A stretch of 64,000 bases of DNA, taken from Flavobacteriaceae bacterium (GTDB lineage: Bacteria > Bacteroidota > Bacteroidia > Flavobacteriales > Flavobacteriaceae). Shown piece by piece: positions 18,433 to 28,430 of the stretch. The stretch covers positions 263,860-327,859 of the forward strand of contig NZMG01000003.1 in assembly GCA_002694465.1 (NCBI GenBank), written 5' to 3'. The notes below the pieces were generated by a model. That model saw nothing but the letters and a program-made list of their open reading frames with translations. It did not search any database and was not told the DNA's origin. The position numbers were made by a program, and so were the translations under genes. How positions within the stretch are numbered: the stretch's first letter is position 1; every line of letters begins with the position of its first letter.

Positions 18433-20001
18433 TTAGTTTGTTAATTCGATACAGATTGGGGAAATCTTTTTAAGCTTATATCCTGTGTTACCAGAAATAC
18501 TTGCGTTGATATCGAAAATTTGAACAGTTTCCCCTCTTTTTGCACGGTTAAGTGCTCCAATGGCTTGGGAATTTAGTTTTCTTCCGCTAACAATAACGGT
18601 TGGTTGACCAGATACTTTAAAACTGAATCCAGTTACGTTAAGCGCTAAGTCAAAATCAAAATCTTCTAAAGCAGCACCAACGCTAGCAATCTCCAATCCT
18701 TGACGTTGCATACGTACACAACCACCATCACCAGTTTCTCCACGAATGGTTCCAGTTGGGCGTGGGATATCTTTGATACGGAACATAGAATTCGTACTAA
18801 TTTTTTGACCGTCTGGAAGTGTCCCACTTGCGTTAATTGTTACTTCTCTTCCTTGTCCTGGTCGCATCATATATTTACTTCCAGCTCCTTTAGTAAGACC
18901 CGCAGCAGAAGCAGATACTTTATTATCTGGGATACCAGGGATAGAAATCGTCATAGGATTATCTACACCACGGTATACTACATTCATTTTATCTGCAGAA
19001 ATTACAGCAGCATTAGGCTTGGTGATAGTTGCAAAAGTGGCGCTAACAGGAATTTCAATTTCCTTTTCATTCTCTATGAATATTAAATTTCCCTCAATCT
19101 TGTGATCACCGGCCGCACCAGCACTAATATTTAATTTTACTTTACCATTTTCAATTGTGTATTGACCTTCAGTTAATGGTCTTCCATCTAACGTAAGTTC
19201 AACTCTATTTGGTTTTGTATTTGGATCTTTACGCCCTAAAACAATTCCTCCATCAAATGGCTCTCCTGCATAAAACGCAGATTTAGCTTGTTCAAGTAAG
19301 GTATTGTATTGAGTAGCAGAAATCATTAATTCTGTTTTACCCGCTAACATTTTACTTAATAATTCACTTTTTGTAACTTGGATATCATTCTGAAGTGATG
19401 TTAGCTTTGTTTTAGAGGCAACCATTGGGAAACCTTCGTAGTGATAGTTTAACCAATCAATTTCTTTCCCATCACGACGTGTCACTGGTGCTGTTGAAAA
19501 GTTTGATTCAATAGATGCTTTAACATCTGGATAAGAATCGCCTAATACAGCTACCATATCGGTTCTATACTTATTGATTTGATCCACGAATTCCTGTCCC
19601 TTTTCAGTAAGCTTGTCGCCTTGAAAGAAAGTTTGATCTAAGAAATCTGGTTTATCTTGAACCTCGTAATCATTTTGCTCTTCTGGCTTAACCGTAGCCA
19701 TCATATCGCTTTTTAACTTAGCTAAGTAACTATCCAATGTTGAGGATATTTCGGTTACTCGGTCTGCTTGAAGCTTAACTGGACCAAACTGTTCTGGTTG
19801 CTCAGAAGCTTTGGTTGCAAGGTTTTCCATGAAAGCTGAATTTCTTTGAGTTGTTGCTGTGGTAGCATCAGAAATTTTTTCGTCTAATAATCCAAAAGCA
19901 GATAATACTTCTTTGGACATGTTTAAGGCAAGCATAGCGATGAAAACCAGATACATTAGGTTAATCATCTTTTGCCTTGGTGATAATGCTCCTTTAGCCA
20001 T
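18433..20001 (-). CDS. gldM: Gliding motility/type IX secretion motor protein GldM
   Basis: Inner-membrane rotor protein of the type IX secretion motor, 522 residues. One N-terminal membrane helix (about residues 14-33, following the conserved LSPRQKMINLMYLV) anchors a long periplasmic shaft made of a helical D1 domain and three beta-rich domains. In this family GldM dimers rotate within a GldL pentamer driven by proton flow and reach toward the GldK-GldN ring. Length, start and position between gldL and gldN all fit. Confidence 0.97.
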   Translation of the reverse strand: MAKGALSPRQKMINLMYLVFIAMLALNMSKEVLSAFGLLDEKISDATTATTQRNSAFMENLATKASEQPEQFGPVKLQADRVTEISSTLDSYLAKLKSDMMATVKPEEQNDYEVQDKPDFLDQTFFQGDKLTEKGQEFVDQINKYRTDMVAVLGDSYPDVKASIESNFSTAPVTRRDGKEIDWLNYHYEGFPMVASKTKLTSLQNDIQVTKSELLSKMLAGKTELMISATQYNTLLEQAKSAFYAGEPFDGGIVLGRKDPNTKPNRVELTLDGRPLTEGQYTIENGKVKLNISAGAAGDHKIEGNLIFIENEKEIEIPVSATFATITKPNAAVISADKMNVVYRGVDNPMTISIPGIPDNKVSASAAGLTKGAGSKYMMRPGQGREVTINASGTLPDGQKISTNSMFRIKDIPRPTGTIRGETGDGGCVRMQRQGLEIASVGAALEDFDFDLALNVTGFSFKVSGQPTVIVSGRKLNSQAIGALNRAKRGETVQIFDINASISGNTGYKLKKISPICIELTN

Positions 20002-20045
20002 AATCTTTTAGTTTTTTAAGTTATTAAAAGTTAGTCTAACGGACA

Positions 20046-20687
20046 TTAGTTTCTATTGGTCATTGCAGAAAGCATTCCACCATAAACTCCATTTAATGAA
20101 GATAGGTTAGTTGCTAAATGCTCCATTTGTGCTTTTAGTTGCTCTGCATTTTCTACTACACGCTCGTTTACTTCTGCTTGACGGCTTGTAGACTCTACTT
20201 GTACTTTATAAAGACTATTTAAAGACTCCATTTGTGCAGCTGCAAGCGCCATTTCTTCACTATATTTTTTGGTAGAACTCATTGCTTCAGCAGTTGGGGC
20301 CATGCTTTTAGCAGCTCCTTCGAAAGAACGGATACTATTTCCTAAGCTACTCATTAATTCAGAATCAATTTTAGCGTCTTTCAACATTTCGTCTAATTTT
20401 TTAGAAAGGATTCCCTGAGCATCTTTTGGTGCTTCTTTATCTTTTCCTTTTCCTCCAGCCAATTCTGGATATACTAGAGACCAGTCTAAATCGTCGTCAA
20501 CTGGCTCAAAAGCTGAAATAGCAAAAATAATTGCTTCGGTAATTAAACCAATAGCAAGAAGAAGTCCACCGTTAAGGGGTCCTAATTCCCAGTGAAGAAT
20601 TTTGAAAAGTGCTCCTAAGATTACAATAGATGCTCCAAGGCCGTAAGCCATGTTAAAAAGTTTCTTGGATGATTTTGATTGTGCCAT
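20046..20687 (-). CDS. gldL: Gliding motility/type IX secretion motor protein GldL
   Basis: Inner-membrane stator subunit of the type IX secretion motor, 213 residues. Two membrane helices lie at about residues 13-33 and 38-60, and a cytoplasmic helical tail of about 130 residues follows. Glu51 lies within the second helix and Lys29 near the end of the first; by position they correspond to the residues implicated in proton conduction in Flavobacterium johnsoniae GldL. It precedes gldM by 44 bases on the same strand. Confidence 0.97.
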   Translation of the reverse strand: MAQSKSSKKLFNMAYGLGASIVILGALFKILHWELGPLNGGLLLAIGLITEAIIFAISAFEPVDDDLDWSLVYPELAGGKGKDKEAPKDAQGILSKKLDEMLKDAKIDSELMSSLGNSIRSFEGAAKSMAPTAEAMSSTKKYSEEMALAAAQMESLNSLYKVQVESTSRQAEVNERVVENAEQLKAQMEHLATNLSSLNGVYGGMLSAMTNRN

Positions 20688-20741
20688 AATAAAATATAAT
20701 TAAGTTAAGTTAAGTTTAAAGTTAGATGTGTTAAATAGAGA

Positions 20742-22118
20742 CTATCGAGCGTCTCCAAAATTTTTGTTTAAGGTTATGTCTGTACCCATATAGTCTTGTA
20801 CAGTTCTAAAGCCTATATAACTTCTTGCAGAATCCGCGTATTCATAATCACGAGTACTTACTTGTAAGAAATAGGCAACATCCTTCCAAGAACCACCTCT
20901 CACAACTTTACGCATATTCTTTTCGTCATTAACGTTAGGGTTCATTGTTGAAGAATATTCATACGAATCTGGATCATAAGATGAAGCAACCCACTCACTT
21001 ACATTACCTGCCATATTATACAGGTTATAATCGTTAGGTTCGTATGCATCTGCTTCTACAGTATATAAAGCTTGATCCGCTGCATAATCTCCTCTTAACG
21101 GTTTAAAGTTTGCCATAAAACAACCTCTATCGTTTTTAGCATAAGGACCTCCCCAAGGATAGGTTGCAGACTCTAAGCCTCCTCGAGCGGCATATTCCCA
21201 CTCTGCTTCACCTGGAAGTCTAAAAGAATTAACATAAGGTCTTTTTTTCGATTTTTGATAAGCATTTTTGTATAACGTTCTCCAAGCACAGAATGCCTTT
21301 GCTTGTTTCCAATTCACTCCAACAACGGGGTAATCTCCATAAGCTTCATGCCAGAAGTAATCGTTATGCATGGGCTCATTATAAGAGTAATTGAAATCTT
21401 TAATCCAAACCGTAGTATCTGGATAAATATTAACTTCTTCTTTCTTAATAAAATCTTTTCTGCGTTGTCCTTTAGCACGAGCTGCTGCTTGGATGTCCAT
21501 ATAAGTGTATTGAAACTTCAACTTACTTACATCAATGGTTCTTTGGCCATTATACGCTTCTTCAGCAGGAATATACATACTATCCATTACTTCTGAATAA
21601 TATTCATCTGGGTATTCTGCCGTGTCCGTAAAAAGGTCAACATCACGGTTAATCTTTCTACCTGCGTAGAAATCTTCACCCATTCCGTAATAATTATCGT
21701 AATTATATTGCTCCCACGGAGTCATTTCTTCATTTTCTTGATCTACAAACGCAAATTCACCGATACCACCATCACCTGGAGTAGCACCTACTTCATCTGC
21801 TAGGATAGCAAGTTTAAGTCTAATAGTAGAGTCACGTACCCATTCTACAAACTGGCGATATTCTGCATTTGTGATTTCTGTTTCGTCCATATAAAAGGAG
21901 CGAACCGTTACGGTACGAGTAGGAGCATCGTTAACGGCAACAAAGTCGTCGTCTGTTTTACCCATGATGAAAGACCCACCAGGGATAAGCGTCATTCCAT
22001 AAGGTTTCTCGGGATACCATTTTTTGCCTTTAGCACCAACAAGTTCTCCTCTATCTTTTTTAGAGTTACAACTGAACAACAAGGCAAGTACTGCAGTAAT
22101 TGCAATTAGCTTCTTCAT
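20742..22118 (-). CDS. gldK: Gliding motility/type IX secretion lipoprotein GldK
   Basis: Outer-membrane-associated lipoprotein of 458 residues. The lipobox is LLFSC with Cys17. Most of the protein is an FGE-sulfatase (formylglycine-generating enzyme-like) fold: GGSFIMG near 47, ITNAEYRQFVEW near 82, RLPGEAEWEYAARGG near 302 and GNVSEWV and RGGSW further on. In GldK this fold is structural, forming a ring with GldN. It is the first gene of the block, with a TTG-N20-TAGGTTTA promoter upstream. Generic annotation as a sulfatase-modifying factor would be misleading. Confidence 0.97.
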   Translation of the reverse strand: MKKLIAITAVLALLFSCNSKKDRGELVGAKGKKWYPEKPYGMTLIPGGSFIMGKTDDDFVAVNDAPTRTVTVRSFYMDETEITNAEYRQFVEWVRDSTIRLKLAILADEVGATPGDGGIGEFAFVDQENEEMTPWEQYNYDNYYGMGEDFYAGRKINRDVDLFTDTAEYPDEYYSEVMDSMYIPAEEAYNGQRTIDVSKLKFQYTYMDIQAAARAKGQRRKDFIKKEEVNIYPDTTVWIKDFNYSYNEPMHNDYFWHEAYGDYPVVGVNWKQAKAFCAWRTLYKNAYQKSKKRPYVNSFRLPGEAEWEYAARGGLESATYPWGGPYAKNDRGCFMANFKPLRGDYAADQALYTVEADAYEPNDYNLYNMAGNVSEWVASSYDPDSYEYSSTMNPNVNDEKNMRKVVRGGSWKDVAYFLQVSTRDYEYADSARSYIGFRTVQDYMGTDITLNKNFGDAR

Positions 22119-22154
22119 AGGTAATTAGGTTAAATTTTATCAGATTTAAGGGCG

Positions 22155-22185
22155 TAAACCTATTTATAATATTCCAAAAAAACAA
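22155..22185 (-). promoter_or_regulatory. Promoter of gldKLMN
   Basis: TTG at 22183-22185, a 20-base spacer and TAGGTTTA at 22155-22162 approximate the Bacteroidota promoter. The box lies about 37 bases before the gldK ATG. Confidence 0.55.
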
Positions 22186-22230
22186 CATTTTTCTGAAAAA
22201 TCCCCTAAATCTTGATTATTTAATTTTTGG

Positions 22231-23394
22231 TTATACTTCATTCTTTTGGCGGGCTTTAAACCACCTTTCAGGAATTTCCTGATTTGTTGCACTCAAATAA
22301 TCGCCATAAGTGCAAGGTAATAACGTATGTGTTTTTAATTTATTATTAACATTTGAAATAAATGGCAATTCTATCCACCATCTACCCGTTTTATTACTCT
22401 TTTTAAACACCAATATATCTTCAGCTATAGGAACTTTAAAAGTTTTAAAGTGATTTTCATTTTCAAAATCTTCATCTTCTATCCTAAAATTAACCCCTTC
22501 AATAAAGTACCATAAAACCTGAGATAATAACATTGCAAGGCTTTCTCCCTGCGTAAATTCTTTCAATTCGTAAATACCAAAAGAGCTCACTCGATTACTT
22601 ATTCCTGCATATCTAGCAATAGCGCAAATCTCTCTACTATCAAATCCGTTAGGACTATTGTAGTATTTATAACTTAAATCTCCATATTTTATTGTGGCAG
22701 CATCTATAGCTACAATGTCTGCATCTCTTAAAATAGGCTCTACTTTTGTAATATCCTCGGTGACACTCCCCAAACGGTAGGCATCAAAATACAACTTATC
22801 CATAAGCGCTATTTCTGCAGGGGGGTTAAAAAACGATTGATACCCCAAAACACTATAATTAAATAGATTGTATGGCTTATCAACGATTACTTTGCCAACA
22901 TAGGATTTATTGGAAATCGGATTTTCGGCAACCCCTAAATCAAAACGATGATCCACATTCACCAAATTAATCATCTTCTTAAAAGAATCATACGCTCTGT
23001 AATGCGAATACAGCAAATCTTGACTACCTCCTAAGATAATAGGTATAATATTTTTTTGGAGTAATGCTTCAACGACTGTTTTTAAAGCAAAATAAGTATC
23101 TTCTACTGTTTCTCCTTTCTCAATATCCCCAAGGTCCACCATATTTAGCGACCAATTACCTGGGTACAAACTGTAAAACGTTTTTCTTACCGTTTCGAAA
23201 GAGATCTCTTCCCCTAAATAATTTTCGTCATTTCTATTTTCTTTTACCCCTAAAATGGCAAATGCAATACCTTTAAGATTAGGAATCTCTCCTTTCTTTT
23301 TATGCAATGCAATTTCTTTACCAATGGTTCCAATGGACAAAACCTCTATGTGAGCAACAACAGATTTTGAAACGGGAGAGAGAAATTCTATCAT
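22231..23394 (-). CDS. Arginase-fold protein with degenerate metal site
   Basis: Cytoplasmic protein of 387 residues with the ureohydrolase (arginase/formimidoylglutamase) fold. The family's Mn-binding motifs are mostly lost: GGDH is GGSQD at 122-126, DAHxD is DHRFD at 148-152 with the His out of register, and DxDxxDP is replaced by IDAATIKYGD at 230-239. It is therefore unlikely to be an ordinary arginase or HutG. The ATG overlaps the topA stop by four bases (ATGA), and gldK follows on the same strand after 112 bases. I recall the same placement beside gldK in other flavobacteria, so a role connected with secretion or gliding is possible, but this is inference. Confidence 0.8.
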   Translation of the reverse strand: MIEFLSPVSKSVVAHIEVLSIGTIGKEIALHKKKGEIPNLKGIAFAILGVKENRNDENYLGEEISFETVRKTFYSLYPGNWSLNMVDLGDIEKGETVEDTYFALKTVVEALLQKNIIPIILGGSQDLLYSHYRAYDSFKKMINLVNVDHRFDLGVAENPISNKSYVGKVIVDKPYNLFNYSVLGYQSFFNPPAEIALMDKLYFDAYRLGSVTEDITKVEPILRDADIVAIDAATIKYGDLSYKYYNSPNGFDSREICAIARYAGISNRVSSFGIYELKEFTQGESLAMLLSQVLWYFIEGVNFRIEDEDFENENHFKTFKVPIAEDILVFKKSNKTGRWWIELPFISNVNNKLKTHTLLPCTYGDYLSATNQEIPERWFKARQKNEV

Positions 23395-25886
23395 TTCTTT
23401 TTAGCAGGAGCTTTTTTGGTTCGAGTTTTCTTTTTTGGAGCTTTCTTTTCTAAAATCTCTTGCACTTGCTCCAGCGTTAGTTTATCTGCTTTCGTAGTTT
23501 TTGGCAATTCTACTTTTGTTTTGCCTTTAATTAAATTAAAGCGTCCCCAACGTGCTTTCTCAATTTTAATTCCTTCGGAAGGCCATTCTTGCACCAATTT
23601 ATCTATCTCTTTCTGCTTTTTATCCTCTATAAGTTCAATGATATCTGCATCAGAAAGATTATCGAAGTCATATTTTTTATTCACGTTAATGAACATATTA
23701 TTCCACTTAATAAAAGGTCCAAAACGTCCTGTCCCTTTTTGAACCGGTAATCCTTCGTAAGTATATATAGGCGCATCTGCCTTTTTCTTTTCTTCTATTA
23801 ATTCCTTTGCTTCCGCCATGGAAACATCCAAAGGATCCATGCCTTGAGGCAGTGAAATAAACTTCTTTCCGAATCGAACATACGGTCCATATCGTCCGTT
23901 AGCTACTTCAACTTCTTCACCATCATACACCCCCAATTGCTTTGGAAGTTTAAATAAATCCATCACTTCTTCAAAAGTAACTAAGTGAAGTTGTTGATCG
24001 GGTCTTAAACTCGCAAATTTTTTATCATCATCATCGGGAGCACCAATTTGTGCCATCGCTCCAAATTTTCCTAGGCGTACCGATACAGGTTTACCGGTTT
24101 CTGGATCTTCCCCTAAAATTCGTTCTCCACTTTCCCTATCTGCATTTTCTTGTACATCTTCCACCTGTGGATGGAATTTTTTGTAGAAATCCTTCATCAT
24201 TTTTGTCCACTCTTCTTTTCCTTCGGCTATTTCATCAAAATCCTCTTCTACCTTCGCGGTAAAGTTATAGTCAACAATATTTTTAAAATGCTCCACCAAA
24301 AAGTCTGTAACAATCATTCCAATATCAGTTGGCACAAGCTTTCCTTTATCGCTCCCAACGGTTTCGGTTAGATTCTTTTCTTTGATAGCGTCTTTTTCTA
24401 AAAGTAATTGAGTGTATTTACGCTCCACACCCTCAACTGTTCCCTTTTCAACATAATTACGGTTAATTATTGTAGAAATGGTAGGTGCATAAGTAGAAGG
24501 TCTTCCTATTCCAAGTTCTTCTAACTGTTTTACTAAAGATGCTTCGGTAAATCGGTAGGGCGGTCTGGTGAAACGCTCGGTTGCAGTGATGTATTTATTT
24601 TGAAGAGCCTCTCCTTCTTTTAAGTTGGGCAACATACCTTCTTGCTCTTCCTCATCAAAATCGGTGCCTTCCAAATATACTTTTAAGAAACCATCAAATT
24701 TGATCATTTCCCCATTGGCTGTAAACTGTTCTGAAACTTTTTCGGAAGAAAGTATATCTATCTTTACATTGGTTCGTTCCAATTTAGCATCGCTCATTTG
24801 AGATGCCAAAGTTCGTTTCCAAATTAAATCGTACAAACGTTCTTGATCGCGATCTCCAGAAATGGTATGCTGCGACATATCGGTTGGGCGAATTGCCTCG
24901 TGAGCTTCCTGAGCCCCTTTGGACTTACTTTTATAATTACGCGGCTTACTGTACTCCTTTCCGTAGGAGGTTTCAATTTCATTTTGCGCAGCCTTCATCG
25001 CGTCGTTCGATAGATTTACGCTATCGGTACGCATATAGGTAATCAATCCAGATTCGTACAATCGTTGTGCAATAGTCATCGTTTTACCAACTGAAAAATA
25101 TAATTTTCTAGATGCCTCTTGCTGAAGGGTAGAAGTGGTAAAAGGTGCCGCAGGCGATTTGGCTCCTGGTTTTTTGGATAGCTCTGCTATTTTATAATTA
25201 GCTCCTAAATTTTTCTGAAGAAATGCTTTTGCTTCAGCTTCAGTTTCAAAATTTTTAGGAAGTTTTGCTTTAAACTTACTACCTTCATCTGTTATAAACT
25301 CCGCATCTACCCTAAAAGAAGCAACGGGATTAAAACCTTCAATTTCTCGCTCCCTTTCCACAATTAAACGTACAGCAACACTTTGAACGCGCCCCGCAGA
25401 AAGCCCTCCTTTTACTTTTCGCCAAAGTACAGGAGATAACTCGTACCCAACCAATCTATCTAAAACACGCCTTGCTTGTTGGGCATTAACTAAATTGTAA
25501 TCTATTTTTCGTGGATTCTCAATAGCTTTTAAAATGGCAGACTTGGTAATTTCGTGAAAAACAATTCGTTTTGTTTTTTCATCTTTTAAATCTAATGACT
25601 CTGCTAAATGCCAAGCAATAGCTTCTCCTTCTCGATCCTCATCACTTGCGAGCCACACCATATCAGCTTTGTCGGCTAGGCCTTTTAACTCTTTTACAAG
25701 TGCTTTTTTATCTCGTGAGACAATATATTTAGGTGTAAAGTCACCCTCAACATCCACTCCCAATTCTTTGGAAGGAAGATCTGCAATGTGCCCAAAACTG
25801 GAAGTTACTTTAAATTCTTTTCCTAAAAATTTCTCTATAGTTTTAGCTTTTGCGGGAGACTCAACGATCACTAAATTCTTTGCCAT
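23391..25886 (-). CDS. topA: DNA topoisomerase I
   Basis: Type IA topoisomerase of 831 residues that relaxes negative supercoils. The Toprim domain starts at the N-terminus (LVIVESPAKAKTIEKFLG) and has DEDREGEAIAWHL near residue 80. The active-site Tyr lies in GLITYMRTDSVNLS near residue 300. After the core come three topoisomerase C-terminal repeats, marked by GRYGPYVRFGKKF, GRFGPFIKWNNMF and RWGRFNLIKGK, in place of zinc ribbons. The protein ends in a Lys/Pro/Ala tail (KKAPKKKTRTKKAPAKKK) likely to add DNA affinity. It overlaps the arginase-fold gene by four bases. Confidence 0.97.
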   Translation of the reverse strand: MAKNLVIVESPAKAKTIEKFLGKEFKVTSSFGHIADLPSKELGVDVEGDFTPKYIVSRDKKALVKELKGLADKADMVWLASDEDREGEAIAWHLAESLDLKDEKTKRIVFHEITKSAILKAIENPRKIDYNLVNAQQARRVLDRLVGYELSPVLWRKVKGGLSAGRVQSVAVRLIVEREREIEGFNPVASFRVDAEFITDEGSKFKAKLPKNFETEAEAKAFLQKNLGANYKIAELSKKPGAKSPAAPFTTSTLQQEASRKLYFSVGKTMTIAQRLYESGLITYMRTDSVNLSNDAMKAAQNEIETSYGKEYSKPRNYKSKSKGAQEAHEAIRPTDMSQHTISGDRDQERLYDLIWKRTLASQMSDAKLERTNVKIDILSSEKVSEQFTANGEMIKFDGFLKVYLEGTDFDEEEQEGMLPNLKEGEALQNKYITATERFTRPPYRFTEASLVKQLEELGIGRPSTYAPTISTIINRNYVEKGTVEGVERKYTQLLLEKDAIKEKNLTETVGSDKGKLVPTDIGMIVTDFLVEHFKNIVDYNFTAKVEEDFDEIAEGKEEWTKMMKDFYKKFHPQVEDVQENADRESGERILGEDPETGKPVSVRLGKFGAMAQIGAPDDDDKKFASLRPDQQLHLVTFEEVMDLFKLPKQLGVYDGEEVEVANGRYGPYVRFGKKFISLPQGMDPLDVSMAEAKELIEEKKKADAPIYTYEGLPVQKGTGRFGPFIKWNNMFINVNKKYDFDNLSDADIIELIEDKKQKEIDKLVQEWPSEGIKIEKARWGRFNLIKGKTKVELPKTTKADKLTLEQVQEILEKKAPKKKTRTKKAPAKKK

Positions 25887-25965
25887 AATGGTAAAATTTG
25901 GATTACAAAAGTATAGGAATTTTTTAATTCGATACGATTTAACCTATAAATTAGAATTTTCACCG

Positions 25966-26004
25966 ATAAAAAAGGGTGATGAAAATCAACTTTTTTCATC
26001 ACCC
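25966..26004 (-). terminator. Terminator of the multi-pass membrane protein gene
   Basis: A 12-bp stem (GGGTGATGAAAA with its complement), 7-base loop, followed on the minus strand by six T. It lies about 32 bases beyond the stop codon of the membrane protein gene and protects topA from read-through. Confidence 0.85.
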
Positions 26005-26035
26005 CTATTTGTGTAATTGCGTAGGAATTTTCTAA

Positions 26036-26818
26036 TTACTCCTCCACAGGTTTTCCTATGCTAGAAATACCATCAACATCCTCAAAACCAATCGTATCTC
26101 GATACGTTACATAGGTAGCTATATACGTAAAAAATAAGGTGGCAATCATTCCAATATAACAAGCAATAGCCCCTAAAGATGCAATTATGGAAACTACAAT
26201 CCCAATTCCAGCAAAAGTTAGCCAGTTTTTATTTCCAAATTTAAATGCTGCTTTTATAGTATCTGAAACACTAAGTTTATCATTAAAAATAAAAATAGGG
26301 AACGCCCAATGCAAAGGAATCATCACATAGAAAATTGGTAAATAACATAATAAAGCGGCTAACAATGCTATACCTAAAGTTGCCAGAGACAGCATAAATA
26401 GCTTACTAAAATGTGTTTTTAAGAGGGTAAAATATCCGCCAATGTCTTCGTTAGTCCCATAATCCATTCGTTTTAGATCTTTAAAGAAGTGGCCAAAAAT
26501 AGACATATTAACCAACTGCAATAAAAAAGAAAAAAGGAAAACTAAAATCACCCATCCTACAATCATTGCTATTGAATAATCCTCAAAAGCGGTGGGAGTG
26601 TAATAAGGATCTCCTGCATTTTGAATCATTTCTATATACATGGGAATTAACGGAATGTAAATTATTAGTATAAACGGAATGACAACCACTAAAGAAATTA
26701 GTGTATGTGTCAATCCCTGAGTAAATGTTTTCTTGTACAGCTCAAAACTTTTACTAATTACATCCCCAAAGTCGGGTTGTGGCGATCTTTGAATCTTTTC
26801 AAAAATTGGGTGCTCCAT
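26036..26818 (-). CDS. Hypothetical multi-pass membrane protein
   Basis: Inner-membrane protein of 260 residues with about six hydrophobic segments. It begins with a short cytoplasmic region containing DVISKSFELYKKTF, a start common to Bacteroidota membrane proteins of the DUF975/glycerophosphodiesterase-membrane-domain type. I see no catalytic motif; relatives are sometimes labelled as beta-carotene monooxygenase, for which nothing here gives support. The frame stays open 41 codons further upstream, but that stretch overlaps promoter sequence and looks non-coding, so MEHPIFEKI is chosen. It is divergent from miaB. Confidence 0.75.
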   Translation of the reverse strand: MEHPIFEKIQRSPQPDFGDVISKSFELYKKTFTQGLTHTLISLVVVIPFILIIYIPLIPMYIEMIQNAGDPYYTPTAFEDYSIAMIVGWVILVFLFSFLLQLVNMSIFGHFFKDLKRMDYGTNEDIGGYFTLLKTHFSKLFMLSLATLGIALLAALLCYLPIFYVMIPLHWAFPIFIFNDKLSVSDTIKAAFKFGNKNWLTFAGIGIVVSIIASLGAIACYIGMIATLFFTYIATYVTYRDTIGFEDVDGISSIGKPVEE

Positions 26819-26847
26819 GATTTTTTTTGGTTTAGTTAATGAAAGTC

Positions 26848-26855
26848 TAAAGATA
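26848..26855 (-). promoter_or_regulatory. -7 box for the multi-pass membrane protein gene
   Basis: TATCTTTA, one base off TAnnTTTG, lies 29 bases before the chosen ATG on the minus strand. Its presence there supports the shorter protein start. Confidence 0.45.
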
Positions 26856-26873
26856 CAAAAAGAAGTCTGCCAT

Positions 26874-26906
26874 TTTGACACTTTATACATGAAAATTGTA
26901 TCTTTG
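26874..26906 (+). promoter_or_regulatory. Promoter of miaB
   Basis: TTTG at 26874-26877, a 21-base spacer and TATCTTTG at 26899-26906 make a good Bacteroidota promoter. It leaves a leader of about 65 bases before the miaB ATG. Confidence 0.7.
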
Positions 26907-26978
26907 CAAAGCCTTTTAAAGGCAGGCATATTATTTGACAAATAAACAAACTATCCGTTACAAAATCACGGAAAATTG

Positions 26979-28424
26979 ATGGAAGAGAAAATCATTGACG
27001 AAAGTAAACAAGGCGAATCACTTGTGCTTGAAGGCAAAAGCAGCAATACTCGAAAGCTATATATTGAAAGCTACGGTTGCCAAATGAATTTTAGCGATAG
27101 CGAAATTGTGGCTTCAATTCTTAATGACCAAGGCTACAATACAACGCAGGTACTTGAAGAAGCCGATTTGGTATTAGTAAACACCTGCTCCATTAGAGAC
27201 AAGGCAGAACAAACCGTTCGCAAGCGTCTTGAAAAATACAATGCCGTAAAAAAAATCAACCCCAAAATGAAAGTAGGTGTGTTGGGTTGTATGGCAGAAC
27301 GCTTAAAAAGTAAATTTCTCGAAGAAGAAAAAATCGTGGATATGGTCGTTGGACCAGATGCCTATAAAGATTTACCCAACTTGCTACAAGAAGTGGAAGA
27401 AGGCCGTGATGCGGTGAATGTGATTCTTTCAAAAGATGAAACCTACGGAGATATTTCACCTGTACGATTGGGTGGAAACGGAGTTACTGCCTTTGTTAGC
27501 ATTACCCGTGGTTGTGATAATATGTGCACCTTTTGCGTAGTACCTTTCACGCGTGGTCGAGAACGTAGCCGAGATCCACAGAGTATAATTGAAGAGGTAA
27601 ACGATTTAGCTAAAAAAGGCTACAAAGAAATCACCCTTTTAGGGCAAAATGTAGACAGCTATTTATGGTACGGAGGTGGACTTAAAAAAGACTTTAAAAA
27701 TGCTACCGAAATACAAAAAGCAACGGCTACCAACTTTGCACAGTTATTAGAAATGGTCGCTACAGCACAACCCAAAATGCGTATTCGGTTTTCAACAAGC
27801 AATCCGCAGGATATGACCGAGGATGTGCTATACACAATGGCTAAATTTGAAAATATCTGTAATTACATTCACCTCCCAGTACAAAGTGGAAGTACACGTA
27901 TTTTAAAAGAGATGAATCGTCAGCATACCCGTGAAGAATATTTGCAACTCATCGATAAAATTAGGGAGATTATACCAGATTGTGCCATTTCACAAGATAT
28001 GATTAGCGGTTTCCCTACTGAAACCGAAGAGGATCATCAAGACACACTGTCCTTAATGGAATATGTAAAATACGACTTTGGTTTTATGTTTATGTATTCT
28101 GAAAGGCCAGGAACAATGGCAGCTCGGAAATTAGAAGATGATATTCCTGAAGAAATTAAAAAAAGACGTTTAGCTGAAATTATTGATTTGCAGCAAACAC
28201 ACAGTGGCTACAGAACCAAGCAATTTATTGGAAAAACTGTTGAAATTTTAATTGAAAAGGAAAGCAAAAAGAGCGATGCTGAGTGGAGTGGACGCACACC
28301 TCAAAATACGGTTGCCGTATTTCCGAAGGAACATTATAAAGTGGGAGATTTTGTAATGGTTCGTATCGATGATTGCACGAGTACCACATTGCTTGGAAAA
28401 GCAATAGGATATTCTGAAAATTAG
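26979..28424 (+). CDS. miaB: tRNA-2-methylthio-N6-dimethylallyladenosine synthase
   Basis: Radical-SAM methylthiotransferase of 481 residues that converts i6A37 to ms2i6A37 in tRNAs reading UNN codons. The N-terminal domain has the three cluster cysteines C34 (SYGCQMN), C70 and C104. The radical-SAM cluster cysteines are C179, C183 and C186 in [15 protein letters not shown] domain ends the protein (about 412-478). The ATG at 26979 is chosen over a TTG one codon earlier. It starts the plus-strand run miaB, sigma-54 activator, lptE, TPR-like gene, secG. Confidence 0.96.
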   Translation: MEEKIIDESKQGESLVLEGKSSNTRKLYIESYGCQMNFSDSEIVASILNDQGYNTTQVLEEADLVLVNTCSIRDKAEQTVRKRLEKYNAVKKINPKMKVGVLGCMAERLKSKFLEEEKIVDMVVGPDAYKDLPNLLQEVEEGRDAVNVILSKDETYGDISPVRLGGNGVTAFVSITRGCDNMCTFCVVPFTRGRERSRDPQSIIEEVNDLAKKGYKEITLLGQNVDSYLWYGGGLKKDFKNATEIQKATATNFAQLLEMVATAQPKMRIRFSTSNPQDMTEDVLYTMAKFENICNYIHLPVQSGSTRILKEMNRQHTREEYLQLIDKIREIIPDCAISQDMISGFPTETEEDHQDTLSLMEYVKYDFGFMFMYSERPGTMAARKLEDDIPEEIKKRRLAEIIDLQQTHSGYRTKQFIGKTVEILIEKESKKSDAEWSGRTPQNTVAVFPKEHYKVGDFVMVRIDDCTSTTLLGKAIGYSEN

Positions 28425-28430
28425 TAAGCT

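Noticed and set aside
20742..22118. GldK as a formylglycine-generating enzyme
   Set aside because: The fold is similar, but the lipobox and the gldLMN context mark a structural secretion protein.
26819..26941. N-terminal extension of the multi-pass membrane protein
   Set aside because: The stretch contains promoter boxes for both divergent genes and looks non-coding.
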